64,000 nucleotides of DNA from JBFHRE01 sp041591895 (lineage in GTDB: Bacteria > Actinomycetota > Acidimicrobiia > Spongiisociales > ZC4RG35). Below the pieces are notes generated by a model. The model saw only the letters and a list, made by a program, of their open reading frames with translations. It made no database searches and was not told where the DNA came from. The position numbers and the translations under genes are program-made. The DNA lies in the NCBI GenBank assembly GCA_041591895.1, contig JBFHRE010000001.1:8160-72159 (forward strand). The letters run 5' to 3'. Below are positions 1 through 7,376 of the stretch, piece by piece (position 1 is the stretch's first letter; each line of letters starts with the position of its first letter).

Positions 1-1802
1 ACGAACGCACTCGGGTCGAAGTCGATCTCGGACTCGACCAAAGAAGGGTTGATGCCGTCCGACCGCGGTGTCGGGTCGAAGCGGACCCAACCTTGGGTGT
101 CTATCCACAGTTCTACCCAGGCATGGGCGTTGCGTTCGCGGACAACGACCACTTCGGTTCCATCGGGCTGGGTGGTCAACGTGCCGGGAGTGAACCCGAG
201 CACAACCCGCGAGGGAATGTTCACCGTTCGCGCCATGACGGCCATGGCGGTGGCGAACTGCTCGCAATATCCGGTTCGGTAGTTCGTGCTGGAAGGATCC
301 GTCAGCCAGTCCTCGAGATCCAGGGCCGAGTGACCGGTTGAGACGTCGGCGGAGTAGGTGAACCGATCCGAGTCGCGGAAGAACTGTTCCAGCAGCAGTC
401 CACGTTCGAATGGAGTCGAACCGGCGACGGTGATCTGTCGTGTCAGTTGAAGGATCCCATTCGGTGTCCGCTCCGGAAGAGCGACGAACCGCTCGCGCTC
501 GGTCAGAGACCGCACGGGGAGGCGACGGTCGGCAGGCTCCAGGCCGGTGGCGTCGCGGCGGGCTGCCTCGGCGAAAATGGGGGTCAGGTTCCCGTTGCTG
601 CTCGCCATCGCGGCGATGTCGGGCTGGGGAATGTCTGCCTGGAATTCGTATTCCCAGTCGGGGCGGAGCGAGAGGTCGAGCCGGATCGTCCCATCTGCCC
701 GCACGAGGAACCCCTCCTGGATCCGTTCGACCGGCGACTCGAGTGCGCTGGGGGAGTAGAGGGCTGGAAGGATCGATCCCTTCAGCCCGGCAATCCGCAC
801 TCGCGAGCTGACCCGGACCGTGGGGCCGAAGAATTTCTGCCCGGGCTCTTCCCACCTCTGTCCGCGCTCGTAGGTCGGTACCGCCGTGGGATGCCAGTTG
901 GTGCCGTCGAAGAAGTCGAGCGTGATCAGGTTCCAGTACAACTCGCTCGCCGGAGGCGCCGACTGGCTCAGGGTGGCAAAGAAGACCGGTTCGTCACTCA
1001 AACTCACGACGCTCTGTCGGAGACCGACGAACGGGTTCAGGGCCGTCCCGCCGCCGTACAGCCCGCCGAGGCCCGTCGCTGCCCTCCATCGGATGGTTCC
1101 CCCGTCGGGCACGCGTTCGCCGATCGCGGCGGGCATCCCGGCCCCAACGATCGCGACCACGAGCAACGAGGCGACGGTCAGCCCCAACGAGCGGCGCGGC
1201 TTTGTCGACCCGTCGAGGCGTCCCAGTCGGCCGATGCGCCTCGAACGCCGATCGCCGATTGCAGTCACAAGTCCGGCAGTGGCGACCGCAAGGGCCACCG
1301 TCCACCAACCGGTGCTGGGGCGCCGATCGATGGTGGCCAGCTGAAGGTAGAAGACGAGGTTTGGGCCGATTGCCCAGGCGAGGTTGCGAGAGAGAAGCGC
1401 GGCGGCGGTCCAGGCCGACAGTGCCCAGACGACGACGGCGATGATCGCGACGAGGCCAGGGACCGCCAGCACCGGGGCGGCGCCAAAACGTAGGAGTTCG
1501 AGTCCGTAACCGAGTTCCTCGGTGGCGTCGGCCGCAGTGGCTCCCGTGGGTATGACCCCACCGGCCATGGTCTGGGGCGTGACGACGGTGAGGGTCAGCC
1601 ACAAGGCGCCGAGGGCGTGGAGTGCTCCAATGAAGCCGGCCGGCAGTTTCAACCCGTGTCCGATGGCAGCCAGTGCGGTCCCGGCGAGAATCGCAACCCC
1701 CACCCACGGGTACCAATCGGTGCCCTCGACGAGGCCCGACATGCGCAACAACGCCATCACGAGCGTCCCGACCGCGGTCAGCGCACCGGCGATTCCGACC
1801 AT
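1..1802 (-). CDS. TgpA-type transglutaminase-like membrane protein (partial, runs off left edge)
   Basis: A membrane protein with an extracytoplasmic transglutaminase-like (papain-fold) domain; its substrate is not known. Reading the minus strand from ATG at 1802, roughly the first 240 residues contain about six hydrophobic helices, followed by a long outside region. The catalytic triad is visible: Cys513 in GYCEQFATAM, His560 in NAHAWVE and Asp576 in FDPTPR. About 600 codons are present and the C-terminus (in this family usually another helix and a DUF4129 domain) lies outside the window. The start has GAGGA five bases upstream and overlaps the preceding DUF58 gene by 25 bases, so the two are probably translationally coupled. 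It is the third gene of the moxR-DUF58-tgpA trio that is widespread in bacteria. The domain assignment is firm; any cell-wall role is inference from its position beside the division cluster. Confidence 0.9.
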   Translation of the reverse strand, partial: MVGIAGALTAVGTLVMALLRMSGLVEGTDWYPWVGVAILAGTALAAIGHGLKLPAGFIGALHALGALWLTLTVVTPQTMAGGVIPTGATAADATEELGYGLELLRFGAAPVLAVPGLVAIIAVVVWALSAWTAAALLSRNLAWAIGPNLVFYLQLATIDRRPSTGWWTVALAVATAGLVTAIGDRRSRRIGRLGRLDGSTKPRRSLGLTVASLLVVAIVGAGMPAAIGERVPDGGTIRWRAATGLGGLYGGGTALNPFVGLRQSVVSLSDEPVFFATLSQSAPPASELYWNLITLDFFDGTNWHPTAVPTYERGQRWEEPGQKFFGPTVRVSSRVRIAGLKGSILPALYSPSALESPVERIQEGFLVRADGTIRLDLSLRPDWEYEFQADIPQPDIAAMASSNGNLTPIFAEAARRDATGLEPADRRLPVRSLTERERFVALPERTPNGILQLTRQITVAGSTPFERGLLLEQFFRDSDRFTYSADVSTGHSALDLEDWLTDPSSTNYRTGYCEQFATAMAVMARTVNIPSRVVLGFTPGTLTTQPDGTEVVVVRERNAHAWVELWIDTQGWVRFDPTPRSDGINPSLVESEIDFDPSAF

Positions 1803-2953
1803 GTCATCCTCGTAGCCGTCGCCCAACCCTCCGCCCAACTCTCACCCGGAGCTCGCTCGATCGTGCTGACCCCCGCCCGGTGCATCCCGGCCGAAGACGC
1901 CGATGACGTCTCAGATGCACATAGAACGACCGCGGTCCCGTAGTCCTGTGCGAGGAGTCGAGAGACATCTGCGATCTCCGCGTCAGGCGTGCCGGTGATC
2001 AAGAGCAACGACCCGCCGCCGCCCCGCTGGCGGACCCGGGAGGCGACCGATCGAAGGTCGAGTCGGGTGTCTACCTTGGCGAGTGCCAGTTGCTCCATCA
2101 CCGCGGCCGTGTGGTGGCTGGGAATCGGATCGGTCCCGCCGGCCCACACCAAGGCGTCGTAGCCGCCCTTGGCGAAGTGGACGACGACCGAAGCGGCGCC
2201 GCGTACCGCGTGCTCGAAGCATGCCGGGTTCTGATAGACCCGCCTCCGCAGGTCGAGCATGATCAGAGCCCGCTGTTGCCAGGGAGTCTCAAGCTGCCTG
2301 ATCAGCAACGAATCACGCTTGGCGGAGGATGGCCAGTGGATGAACCGAAGGTCATCTCCCTCTACATATTCGCGAAGGGTGTAGAAATCCTCTCCTCCCC
2401 GGTTCGAGAACTCCGGCTTGGAGGCCTGGGTCGATGGGTCCATTCCTCTGGCGAGGGGAAAGCCGAGGAGTTCCTCCACGGCGGGATATACGACGAGCCG
2501 GTCGGATCCCTCGGACGCCACTCTGTTGACCACCAGCCGGGCTGGATCCGCAACTTCGATCTCGGCGGGTCCCACCGGGTAGACACCGCGTGGACGGCAC
2601 ACGATCCGGTACGTGCCGAGCACCGTCTCGCGACGCCGAATGGTTCCGGCTCCGAACTCGGCCGACCCCATGGTTCCGACCACGTCCGAGACCGTCACGT
2701 TGAACAGCGAGGTGCGGCCTCGATTGGTGACCCGAGCCCGCACTTCTGCGGTGTCTCCCTCGTGGACGAGGGCAGGCAAGAGCTGGCGTACAACTTCGAC
2801 ATCTGGACGCGTGGTCTTTGCCAGCACCCAGGCGATTGCAACTGCGGCCAGGAGAACCGATCCGGCGACGAGGAGTTCCACCTCACCGAGAAGGACCCAG
2901 AGCGTCACCGCTGCGACTCCCGCACCGGTGACGCCCCAGCCCCGCTCTGTCAT
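1778..2953 (-). CDS. DUF58 domain protein (vWA-like), partner of MoxR ATPase
   Basis: A 391-residue protein with two N-terminal membrane helices (about residues 10-50), a beta-rich region, and a C-terminal vWA-like domain. The DUF58 signature REYVEGDDLRFIHW is at about residues 194-207 and is followed by SAKRDSL. The family is almost always encoded beside a MoxR AAA+ ATPase, which is thought to act as a chaperone for vWA-type proteins; the exact function is unknown. The start codon overlaps the moxR stop by four bases (ATGA), and the tgpA-like gene starts inside this gene's 3' end, so the three genes form one operon. Length and motif are typical of the family. Confidence 0.88.
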   Translation of the reverse strand: MTERGWGVTGAGVAAVTLWVLLGEVELLVAGSVLLAAVAIAWVLAKTTRPDVEVVRQLLPALVHEGDTAEVRARVTNRGRTSLFNVTVSDVVGTMGSAEFGAGTIRRRETVLGTYRIVCRPRGVYPVGPAEIEVADPARLVVNRVASEGSDRLVVYPAVEELLGFPLARGMDPSTQASKPEFSNRGGEDFYTLREYVEGDDLRFIHWPSSAKRDSLLIRQLETPWQQRALIMLDLRRRVYQNPACFEHAVRGAASVVVHFAKGGYDALVWAGGTDPIPSHHTAAVMEQLALAKVDTRLDLRSVASRVRQRGGGGSLLLITGTPDAEIADVSRLLAQDYGTAVVLCASETSSASSAGMHRAGVSTIERAPGESWAEGWATATRMTWSESPVR

Positions 2954-3927
2954 GTGGCGACCTTGGTCGCTCCCGGGACCCTGAGCGATGACAGGACGGA
3001 ATCGACCACCTCTTGGATTCGCGTGCCTCTCATCTGGGCTTCCGGTCGTAGGGCCATCCGGTGCTCGAGCACGGGCAAGGCGAGGATCTTCACGTCATCG
3101 ACGGTCACGAACTCGCGGCCGAGTGACACGGCCCTGGCTCGGGACAGGCGCTGGAGGTAGAGCGCCGCCCGGGGGGATCCCCCGAGCATCACCTCGCCGT
3201 GCTCCCTGGTCCGACCGACCAGGTCGATGATGTACTCCTTGACAGAACCGGCCACGTGGACCCGTTTTGCGACCTCAACCATCGCGTGTAGGTCCTCCAC
3301 GTCGATCACGGGCTCGAGGTCGAGGAATGTGGAGCGCACACCATGTGTGTCCAGCATCTCGAGTTCCTTGTCTCGGGACGGGTACCCGATCCGGACTCTC
3401 ATCATGAAACGGTCGAGTTGGGCCTCGGGGAGCGGGTAGGTGCCCTCGTGCTCGATGGGGTTTTGAGTGGCGATCACCATGAACGGATCAGGAAGAGGCC
3501 GGGTGACGCCATCGACAGTGATCTGTCTCTCCTCCATCGCCTCGAGCAGCGCCGCCTGGGTCTTTGGTGAGGCCCGGTTGATCTCGTCGCCGAGGACGAC
3601 GTTGGCGGCGATCGGGCCCTGCTTGTAGACGAACTCGCTTCGGCCTCGATCCCAGATCGAGACCCCGGTCACGTCGGATGGGAGGAGATCCGGTGTGAAC
3701 TGAATACGGTTGAACGAACAGTTGATCGAACGGGAAAGCGACTTCGCCAGCAACGTCTTGCCCACGCCGGGCACATCCTCGATCAGAACGTGCCCTTCGG
3801 CGATCAGGCACAGGAGTAGAGACTCGATGGCATCGCGCTTGCCCTGGATTACTTGCTCGACGTTGGTTGCCACTGCGGCGAACCGGTCACGGAACCATGA
3901 GACATGTTGTTCTTCCAGTTCGCGCAA
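2950..3927 (-). CDS. MoxR-family AAA+ ATPase
   Basis: A 325-residue MoxR-type ATPase, first gene of a three-gene operon with the DUF58 and transglutaminase-like genes. Walker A (DVPGVGKT, about residues 51-58) and Walker B (VVLGDEINRA, about 110-119) are intact, followed by sensor region IATQNPIEHEGTYPLPEAQ typical of MoxR. The family is believed to remodel or activate metal-binding vWA proteins, here presumably the adjacent DUF58 protein. The chosen TTG start at 3927 has a good ribosome binding site (AGGAG five bases upstream); a later ATG would cut into the N-terminal helical part. Divergent from the genes starting at 4084. Confidence 0.9.
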   Translation of the reverse strand: MRELEEQHVSWFRDRFAAVATNVEQVIQGKRDAIESLLLCLIAEGHVLIEDVPGVGKTLLAKSLSRSINCSFNRIQFTPDLLPSDVTGVSIWDRGRSEFVYKQGPIAANVVLGDEINRASPKTQAALLEAMEERQITVDGVTRPLPDPFMVIATQNPIEHEGTYPLPEAQLDRFMMRVRIGYPSRDKELEMLDTHGVRSTFLDLEPVIDVEDLHAMVEVAKRVHVAGSVKEYIIDLVGRTREHGEVMLGGSPRAALYLQRLSRARAVSLGREFVTVDDVKILALPVLEHRMALRPEAQMRGTRIQEVVDSVLSSLRVPGATKVAT

Positions 3928-3957
3928 TCTCGCTCCTCGTCGTTCCGATTTCGGGCA

Positions 3958-3984
3958 ACTCTACCCCTGGTGCGCGAATATCAA
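3958..3984 (-). promoter_or_regulatory. candidate promoter of the moxR operon
   Basis: On the minus strand TTGATA (3984-3979) is followed after 15 bases by TAGAGT (3963-3958), about 30 bases before the moxR ribosome binding site. The spacer is short, so this is tentative. It overlaps an inverted repeat CAACCC (3982-3987) / GGGTTG (3997-4002) that could be an operator shared with the divergent genes. Confidence 0.3.
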
Positions 3985-4083
3985 CCCGGTAACCTGGGGT
4001 TGGTTCCCGTCGCTGACGGGACAAGTGGGCGGAACCCGGGTCGACGTTGAACACGACCTGGAGAAGATGGGAGTGCAGGGCTG

Positions 4084-4293
4084 ATGGGATCCTCTCTGAG
4101 CTGGGTCAAGCTCGGTGGTGAGGCTGTTCGCGCCGGATGGGCGTCTCGAAAGCGTGGTTCACTGATGCCGTCGAGGCCATACGTCCGTTGGCGAGTCGGC
4201 ACCGCATACGGGGATCCCGATCGCCGTCCCGAAATGGAGGATGTCGCAGCCTTTCTCGGCTGGAGACGTCGGCAGCGGCGGGTAGCTCGATGA
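4084..4293 (+). CDS. small basic protein of unknown function
   Basis: A 69-codon frame, rich in Arg and Trp, that I do not recognise. The main support is context: its TGA stop overlaps the ATG of the next gene in an ATGA arrangement, the coupling used throughout this window, and it begins just after a divergent promoter region. There is no strong ribosome binding site. It has no membrane helix or obvious motif and ends in a very basic tail (WRRRQRRVAR). It could be a real leader gene of a two- or three-gene operon or a chance frame. Confidence 0.4.
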   Translation: MGSSLSWVKLGGEAVRAGWASRKRGSLMPSRPYVRWRVGTAYGDPDRRPEMEDVAAFLGWRRRQRRVAR

Positions 4294-4856
4294 ACTCTGG
4301 TCTCGAGCAGCGTCTGCGAACCGTTCCCGGGGTTTCGGGCATCCGCATCGATCTCGGGCGCGACGGCCTCGAAGGCATCCACGTCAGCGTGGATGAAGGC
4401 AGCGACGAATCGGTGATTCTCGAAGAAATTCGCCGGATCCTGGTGGCCTACGGACTCAGGTCACGGACCGAATCCGGATGGTCTGCGGCGGAAGAGATCG
4501 CACTTCCCTCTAGCGTGTGGCTGGGAGAGGTGTCGGGTCGCGCCGCCGCCCGGCTGCGCTACTCCCATGGGGTATTCGAAGGGTTCGGACCCCTCAACTG
4601 GGATGGGGCAGTCCAAGCGTGCACGGAGGCAATCGCCCAGGCCACCGGCCGCGCCATTCCCGAAGCGGCGCGTGCCTTGAGGGAAGTGGTGGACGACTCC
4701 CAGCTCGTGGTCTGTGTACTGCGGTCGGCCGGGATCAAGGCCGCGAGTGTGGCGATCGCCGACAAGGACGGGCTAGCCCGGGCTTTGGTCCGGGCGGTGA
4801 CGATGGCGATGGACGATCTGCATTATCAGCTGTCCGTGGATGTAGGCGACCAGTAG
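4290..4856 (+). CDS. conserved-looking hypothetical protein, 188 aa
   Basis: I do not recognise this family. The 188-residue protein has two parts. Residues 1-50 look like a small alpha/beta domain (IRIDLGRDGLEGIHVSV, then ILEEIRRILVAYGL), resembling metal-associated or ACT-like folds in pattern only. The second half (about 75-188) has mixed hydrophobic strands and helices and no catalytic motif that I can name. The start at 4290 is chosen because it overlaps the upstream stop by four bases; a frame extending upstream to 4137 exists but its composition looks non-coding. The HNH gene follows after 22 bases, probably in the same transcript. Confidence 0.6.
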   Translation: MNSGLEQRLRTVPGVSGIRIDLGRDGLEGIHVSVDEGSDESVILEEIRRILVAYGLRSRTESGWSAAEEIALPSSVWLGEVSGRAAARLRYSHGVFEGFGPLNWDGAVQACTEAIAQATGRAIPEAARALREVVDDSQLVVCVLRSAGIKAASVAIADKDGLARALVRAVTMAMDDLHYQLSVDVGDQ

Positions 4857-4878
4857 TCTGACGCCGACTGGAGTCGGT

Positions 4879-5382
4879 GTGTCAGGAGCCCTGGTACTCA
4901 ACGCGAGTTTCGAGCCGCTCTCGGTGGTCAATGCCCGCCGGGCAGTGGTGCTCGTCCTTCGCGGCCGGGCGATCACAGTCGAGGCGAGATCCGAGGTGTG
5001 GCATGCCGAGCGTTCATCGCTCGAGGTCCCTTCGGTCGTTCGCCTCACAACCTATGTTCGAGTTCCTCACCACCGGCCGACGCCTGTGACCCGACGGGCG
5101 GTCTTCGGCCGGGACGAGTTCCGGTGCCAGTACTGCCATGGAGCGGCCGAGAGCATCGATCACGTGGTCCCGAGATCGAGGGGTGGCCAGCACTCCTGGG
5201 ACAACGTCGTGGCGTGTTGCAGGCGCTGCAATGCCCGCAAGGGCGATCGCCTGCCGGAGGAAGCCGGGTTCAGTCTCGCCCGCCGGCCCAGAGCTCCCGC
5301 CTTTCATTCCTGGGTGTACACGAGTTCGGGGTACGCAATGGATCCGACCTGGCATCCGTACCTGATGCTGGAGACCGCCTGA
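4879..5382 (+). CDS. HNH endonuclease family protein
   Basis: A 167-residue HNH nuclease domain protein. The zinc-ribbon cysteines (CQYC and CCRRCNARKGDR) bracket the HNH core IDHVVPRSRGG and SWDNVVACC. N-terminal residues 1-60 (LNASFEPLSVVNARRAVVL) match the shape of a widespread actinobacterial single-copy HNH protein that is not linked to any mobile element; its DNA target and role are unknown. The start is GTG at 4879; GTG at 4877 is in another frame. There is no restriction-modification or phage gene nearby, so a housekeeping or repair role is more likely than defence, but that is inference. Confidence 0.85.
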   Translation: MSGALVLNASFEPLSVVNARRAVVLVLRGRAITVEARSEVWHAERSSLEVPSVVRLTTYVRVPHHRPTPVTRRAVFGRDEFRCQYCHGAAESIDHVVPRSRGGQHSWDNVVACCRRCNARKGDRLPEEAGFSLARRPRAPAFHSWVYTSSGYAMDPTWHPYLMLETA

Positions 5383-5509
5383 CCCGTCACGCGTCTTGCG
5401 TCCTCCGTACCGGTCGATCTGTCAGTTTCCGACATCTTCCCGGCAGATGCGATAGCTTCTGCCTCGCTGTCCGGCACAGGAACCGGTCCAAGTTCGGTGG
5501 AGGTCGAGG

Positions 5510-6592
5510 GTGGCTGCGACCGAAGAAGGTCTCTTGCTCATTGCCGACATCTCGGGTTACACCGGTTTCCTCAGGGACTCGGAACTGGAGCACGCCCAGG
5601 ACACCCTGACATCGCTTCTGTCGCTGCTCATCGACCACACGCGACCGCCGCTGAAGATCTCCCGGCTCGCTGGCGACGCCGTCATCAGCTACCTGCCCGA
5701 CTCCGAGGCGGTCGAGCCCCAGACCTTCCTCGAGATGATCGACGCTGCGTATGTCGCATTCAGGCGGGCGATCGAGCTGATGGTCCTCAACACCGATTGC
5801 CAATGCAATGCGTGCCGGAACATCGGAACGCTGGATCTCAAGTTCTTCGTTCATCGCGGTGTCTTCGGAATCCAACACCTCGGACCGCACGACGAGTTGG
5901 TCGGTTCCGACGTCAACGTGATTCATCGACTGACCAAGAACCACATCGTCGAAGCGTGTGGCTTCTCGGCTTACGTCGCCCTGACGTCCCGAGCTGCCGA
6001 GCGCCTGCTTCCCCCGGCCGTTGCCTGGGGGTGCGACCACGTCGAGAGCTATCCCGATGTCGGTGACATCCGGGTGTGGGTCAGAGACATGACGCCGGTG
6101 TGGATCACCCGACGGGACGCTCTGCGGGTCGACTTGGACGTTCCTGGTGTCCTCTTCTCCGTCGAGGCGGTGGTTTCGCTCCCTCCGGAACGGGTATGGG
6201 ATGCCTTCGTGGTTGCTGACCGTTTCAACGTGCTCGCCGGTGGCACGAAGACGACGATCACCGACCTCGAGTCGTCTGGCCGTGTGGGGGTGGGTTCGAT
6301 CTACCGCTGCTACCACGGCGAGATGGTCATGCCGCAGGTGGTGCTGGAGTGGACGCCATTCGAGCGAATCGTCGTCCGGCTCGAGGCGCCGGTCGAGACT
6401 GGTGAGACGTTCATCTTCGTCGAATACCGCCTGTCTCCGCACGGTGATGGCACGACAATCACCCAGACTCTCTCCCGGGCGGTCGGACCACCGGGCGGCG
6501 CGGTCGCGGCAAACGAGATGTTCCTCGAAATGGGACCTGCGGCGCAGGCAGACATGGATGCATTCGCCCGCTCTCTGACGGCCGCCGGCTGA
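5510..6592 (+). CDS. DUF2652 (cyclase-like) protein with C-terminal SRPBCC domain
   Basis: A 360-residue two-domain protein. Residues 1-190 match the DUF2652 pattern (LLIADISGYTGFLRDSELEH, then KISRLAGDAVISYLP), which resembles class III nucleotide cyclase domains, although the metal and substrate residues cannot be confirmed by eye. A cysteine pair (CQCNAC) sits near residue 105. Residues 215-350 form an SRPBCC/START-like ligand-binding domain (SLPPERVWDAFVVADRF). The ligand is unknown. The GTG start at 5510 has GGTGGAGG upstream. It has its own upstream region of 127 bases and ends in an intergenic stretch with inverted repeats, so it is probably monocistronic. Confidence 0.7.
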   Translation: MAATEEGLLLIADISGYTGFLRDSELEHAQDTLTSLLSLLIDHTRPPLKISRLAGDAVISYLPDSEAVEPQTFLEMIDAAYVAFRRAIELMVLNTDCQCNACRNIGTLDLKFFVHRGVFGIQHLGPHDELVGSDVNVIHRLTKNHIVEACGFSAYVALTSRAAERLLPPAVAWGCDHVESYPDVGDIRVWVRDMTPVWITRRDALRVDLDVPGVLFSVEAVVSLPPERVWDAFVVADRFNVLAGGTKTTITDLESSGRVGVGSIYRCYHGEMVMPQVVLEWTPFERIVVRLEAPVETGETFIFVEYRLSPHGDGTTITQTLSRAVGPPGGAVAANEMFLEMGPAAQADMDAFARSLTAAG

Positions 6593-6736
6593 TCCGTCCG
6601 TCATCCGTCATTCATCTTCCGTCAAGCGTCGCCGGTGGCGCGTCCTCCGATCAGCTCCCGATCGGACCCTCAACGCCGTTCTGCGGTTGACGGTCGACGC
6701 ATGACGGGGGACGGCTCTGGGTCTCGAGGCCCAATC
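6593..6736. other. intergenic repeats and stem-loop behind the DUF2652-SRPBCC gene
   Basis: A run of short related words (CCGTCATCCGTCATTC and similar) leads into an inverted repeat, CCGTCAAGCGTCG at 6619-6631 against CGACGCATGACGG at 6695-6707 (12 of 13 pairs). A second small stem, CCGATC 6647-6652 with GATCGG 6660-6665, is nested inside. There is no T-tract. A transcription terminator or a degenerate repeat element are both possible. Confidence 0.4.
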
Positions 6737-6791
6737 TGGCGTTGTGTGGCGCGAAATGGAAGATTTGTGCTTGTAAGTGGCGCGAAGTGGG
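6737..6791 (+). promoter_or_regulatory. MraZ box (TGG repeats at 10-bp spacing)
   Basis: TGG begins at 6737, 6747, 6757, 6778 and 6788, with a degenerate TGC at 6768, giving an almost unbroken helical-turn series. The last two lie in AAGTGG copies at 6775-6780 and 6785-6790. MraZ proteins of other bacteria bind direct repeats of TGGGN or AAGTGG with this period just upstream of mraZ. The repeats overlap the candidate promoter, consistent with autorepression of the division cluster. Confidence 0.6.
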
Positions 6792-6798
6792 TTATAGT
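6771..6798 (+). promoter_or_regulatory. candidate mraZ / dcw promoter
   Basis: TTGTAA (6771-6776) and TATAGT (6793-6798) are separated by 16 bases and sit within the MraZ repeats. They would give a 5' leader of about 40 bases before the GTG of mraZ. This is the most promoter-like sequence ahead of the 16-kb division cluster. Confidence 0.5.
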
Positions 6799-6845
6799 CG
6801 CTTCCGGAGGACAGCAGAACCAGTGACAGGCAGGACTGATCGATC

Positions 6846-7259
6846 GTGTTGGTCGGAGAGGACTTCCACAGACTCGATGGGAAAGGACGGGTGGTCATGC
6901 CCGCCAAGTACCGCGAGGAACTCAATCCGGGTTGTGTCGTCACCAAAGGAAGGGACGGCCAGCTCGTGATCTACACCAAGGCGGCGTTCGACCGCAAGGG
7001 TGACGAGGTGGACGCACTCCCCGACACTCCCGACAACCGGGCGCTGGCTCGCGTGTTCTTCGGAGGCGCCGAGATGCAGGAACCGGACAACGCCGGTCGC
7101 ATCCTGATCAATCCGGAGCACCGGGCATACGCCGCGCTCGCAACCGGTGAAGAGGTGGCGTTGGTCGGAGTCCGGCGGGGGATCGAAGTCTGGAACAAGG
7201 ACAAGTACCTCGAGATCCGCGAGATCGGCGAGCAGAACTACCTGTCGCAAGGAGCGTGA
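6846..7259 (+). CDS. mraZ: transcriptional regulator MraZ
   Basis: MraZ, 137 residues, first gene of the division and cell-wall cluster. It has two SpoVT/AbrB-like half-domains: residues 1-50 (LVGEDFHRLDGKGRVVMPAKYRE) and about 77-125 (MQEPDNAGRILINPEHR). Members form ring oligomers and repress their own operon by binding repeats such as those found at 6737-6791. The start is GTG at 6846, which gives the usual N-terminus; the ribosome binding site is weak (AGGA about ten bases upstream). Length is normal for the family. rsmH follows after 114 bases, a gap filled by the RNA hairpin described separately. Confidence 0.93.
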   Translation: MLVGEDFHRLDGKGRVVMPAKYREELNPGCVVTKGRDGQLVIYTKAAFDRKGDEVDALPDTPDNRALARVFFGGAEMQEPDNAGRILINPEHRAYAALATGEEVALVGVRRGIEVWNKDKYLEIREIGEQNYLSQGA

Positions 7260-7294
7260 ATACCCACAACCAGCGACGAACCCGAAGTCTGGCT

Positions 7295-7376
7295 CATTGC
7301 CAGCCCCCCGGAACCAACGGAAGGCCCCTGACTCCGCCCGCTTCCTTTGGTATCAGCGCCCGGGGGGCTGGCAATG
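7295..7376 (+). promoter_or_regulatory. large RNA hairpin enclosing the rsmH start codon
   Basis: Bases 7295-7311 (CATTGCCAGCCCCCCGG) and 7360-7376 (CCGGGGGGCTGGCAATG) are perfect 17-base complements. Within the loop, 7314-7323 (CCAACGGAAG) pairs with 7341-7350 (CTTCCTTTGG) at 9 of 10 positions, leaving a 17-base apical loop. The last three bases of the 3' arm are the ATG of rsmH, and the only G-rich ribosome binding site (GGGGGG) is in the same arm, so the structure should block translation initiation. A conserved mraW RNA motif has been described upstream of mraW (rsmH) in actinobacteria; whether this is a member needs a covariance search. Confidence 0.75.

Noticed and set aside
4877..5089. 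Alternative frame starting at GTG 4877 over the HNH gene
   Set aside because: It lacks any motif, while the frame from GTG 4879 contains the full HNH core and zinc cysteines.
4879..5382. Homing or restriction-associated HNH nuclease
   Set aside because: No methylase, intron, intein or phage gene is nearby, and composition matches the surroundings.
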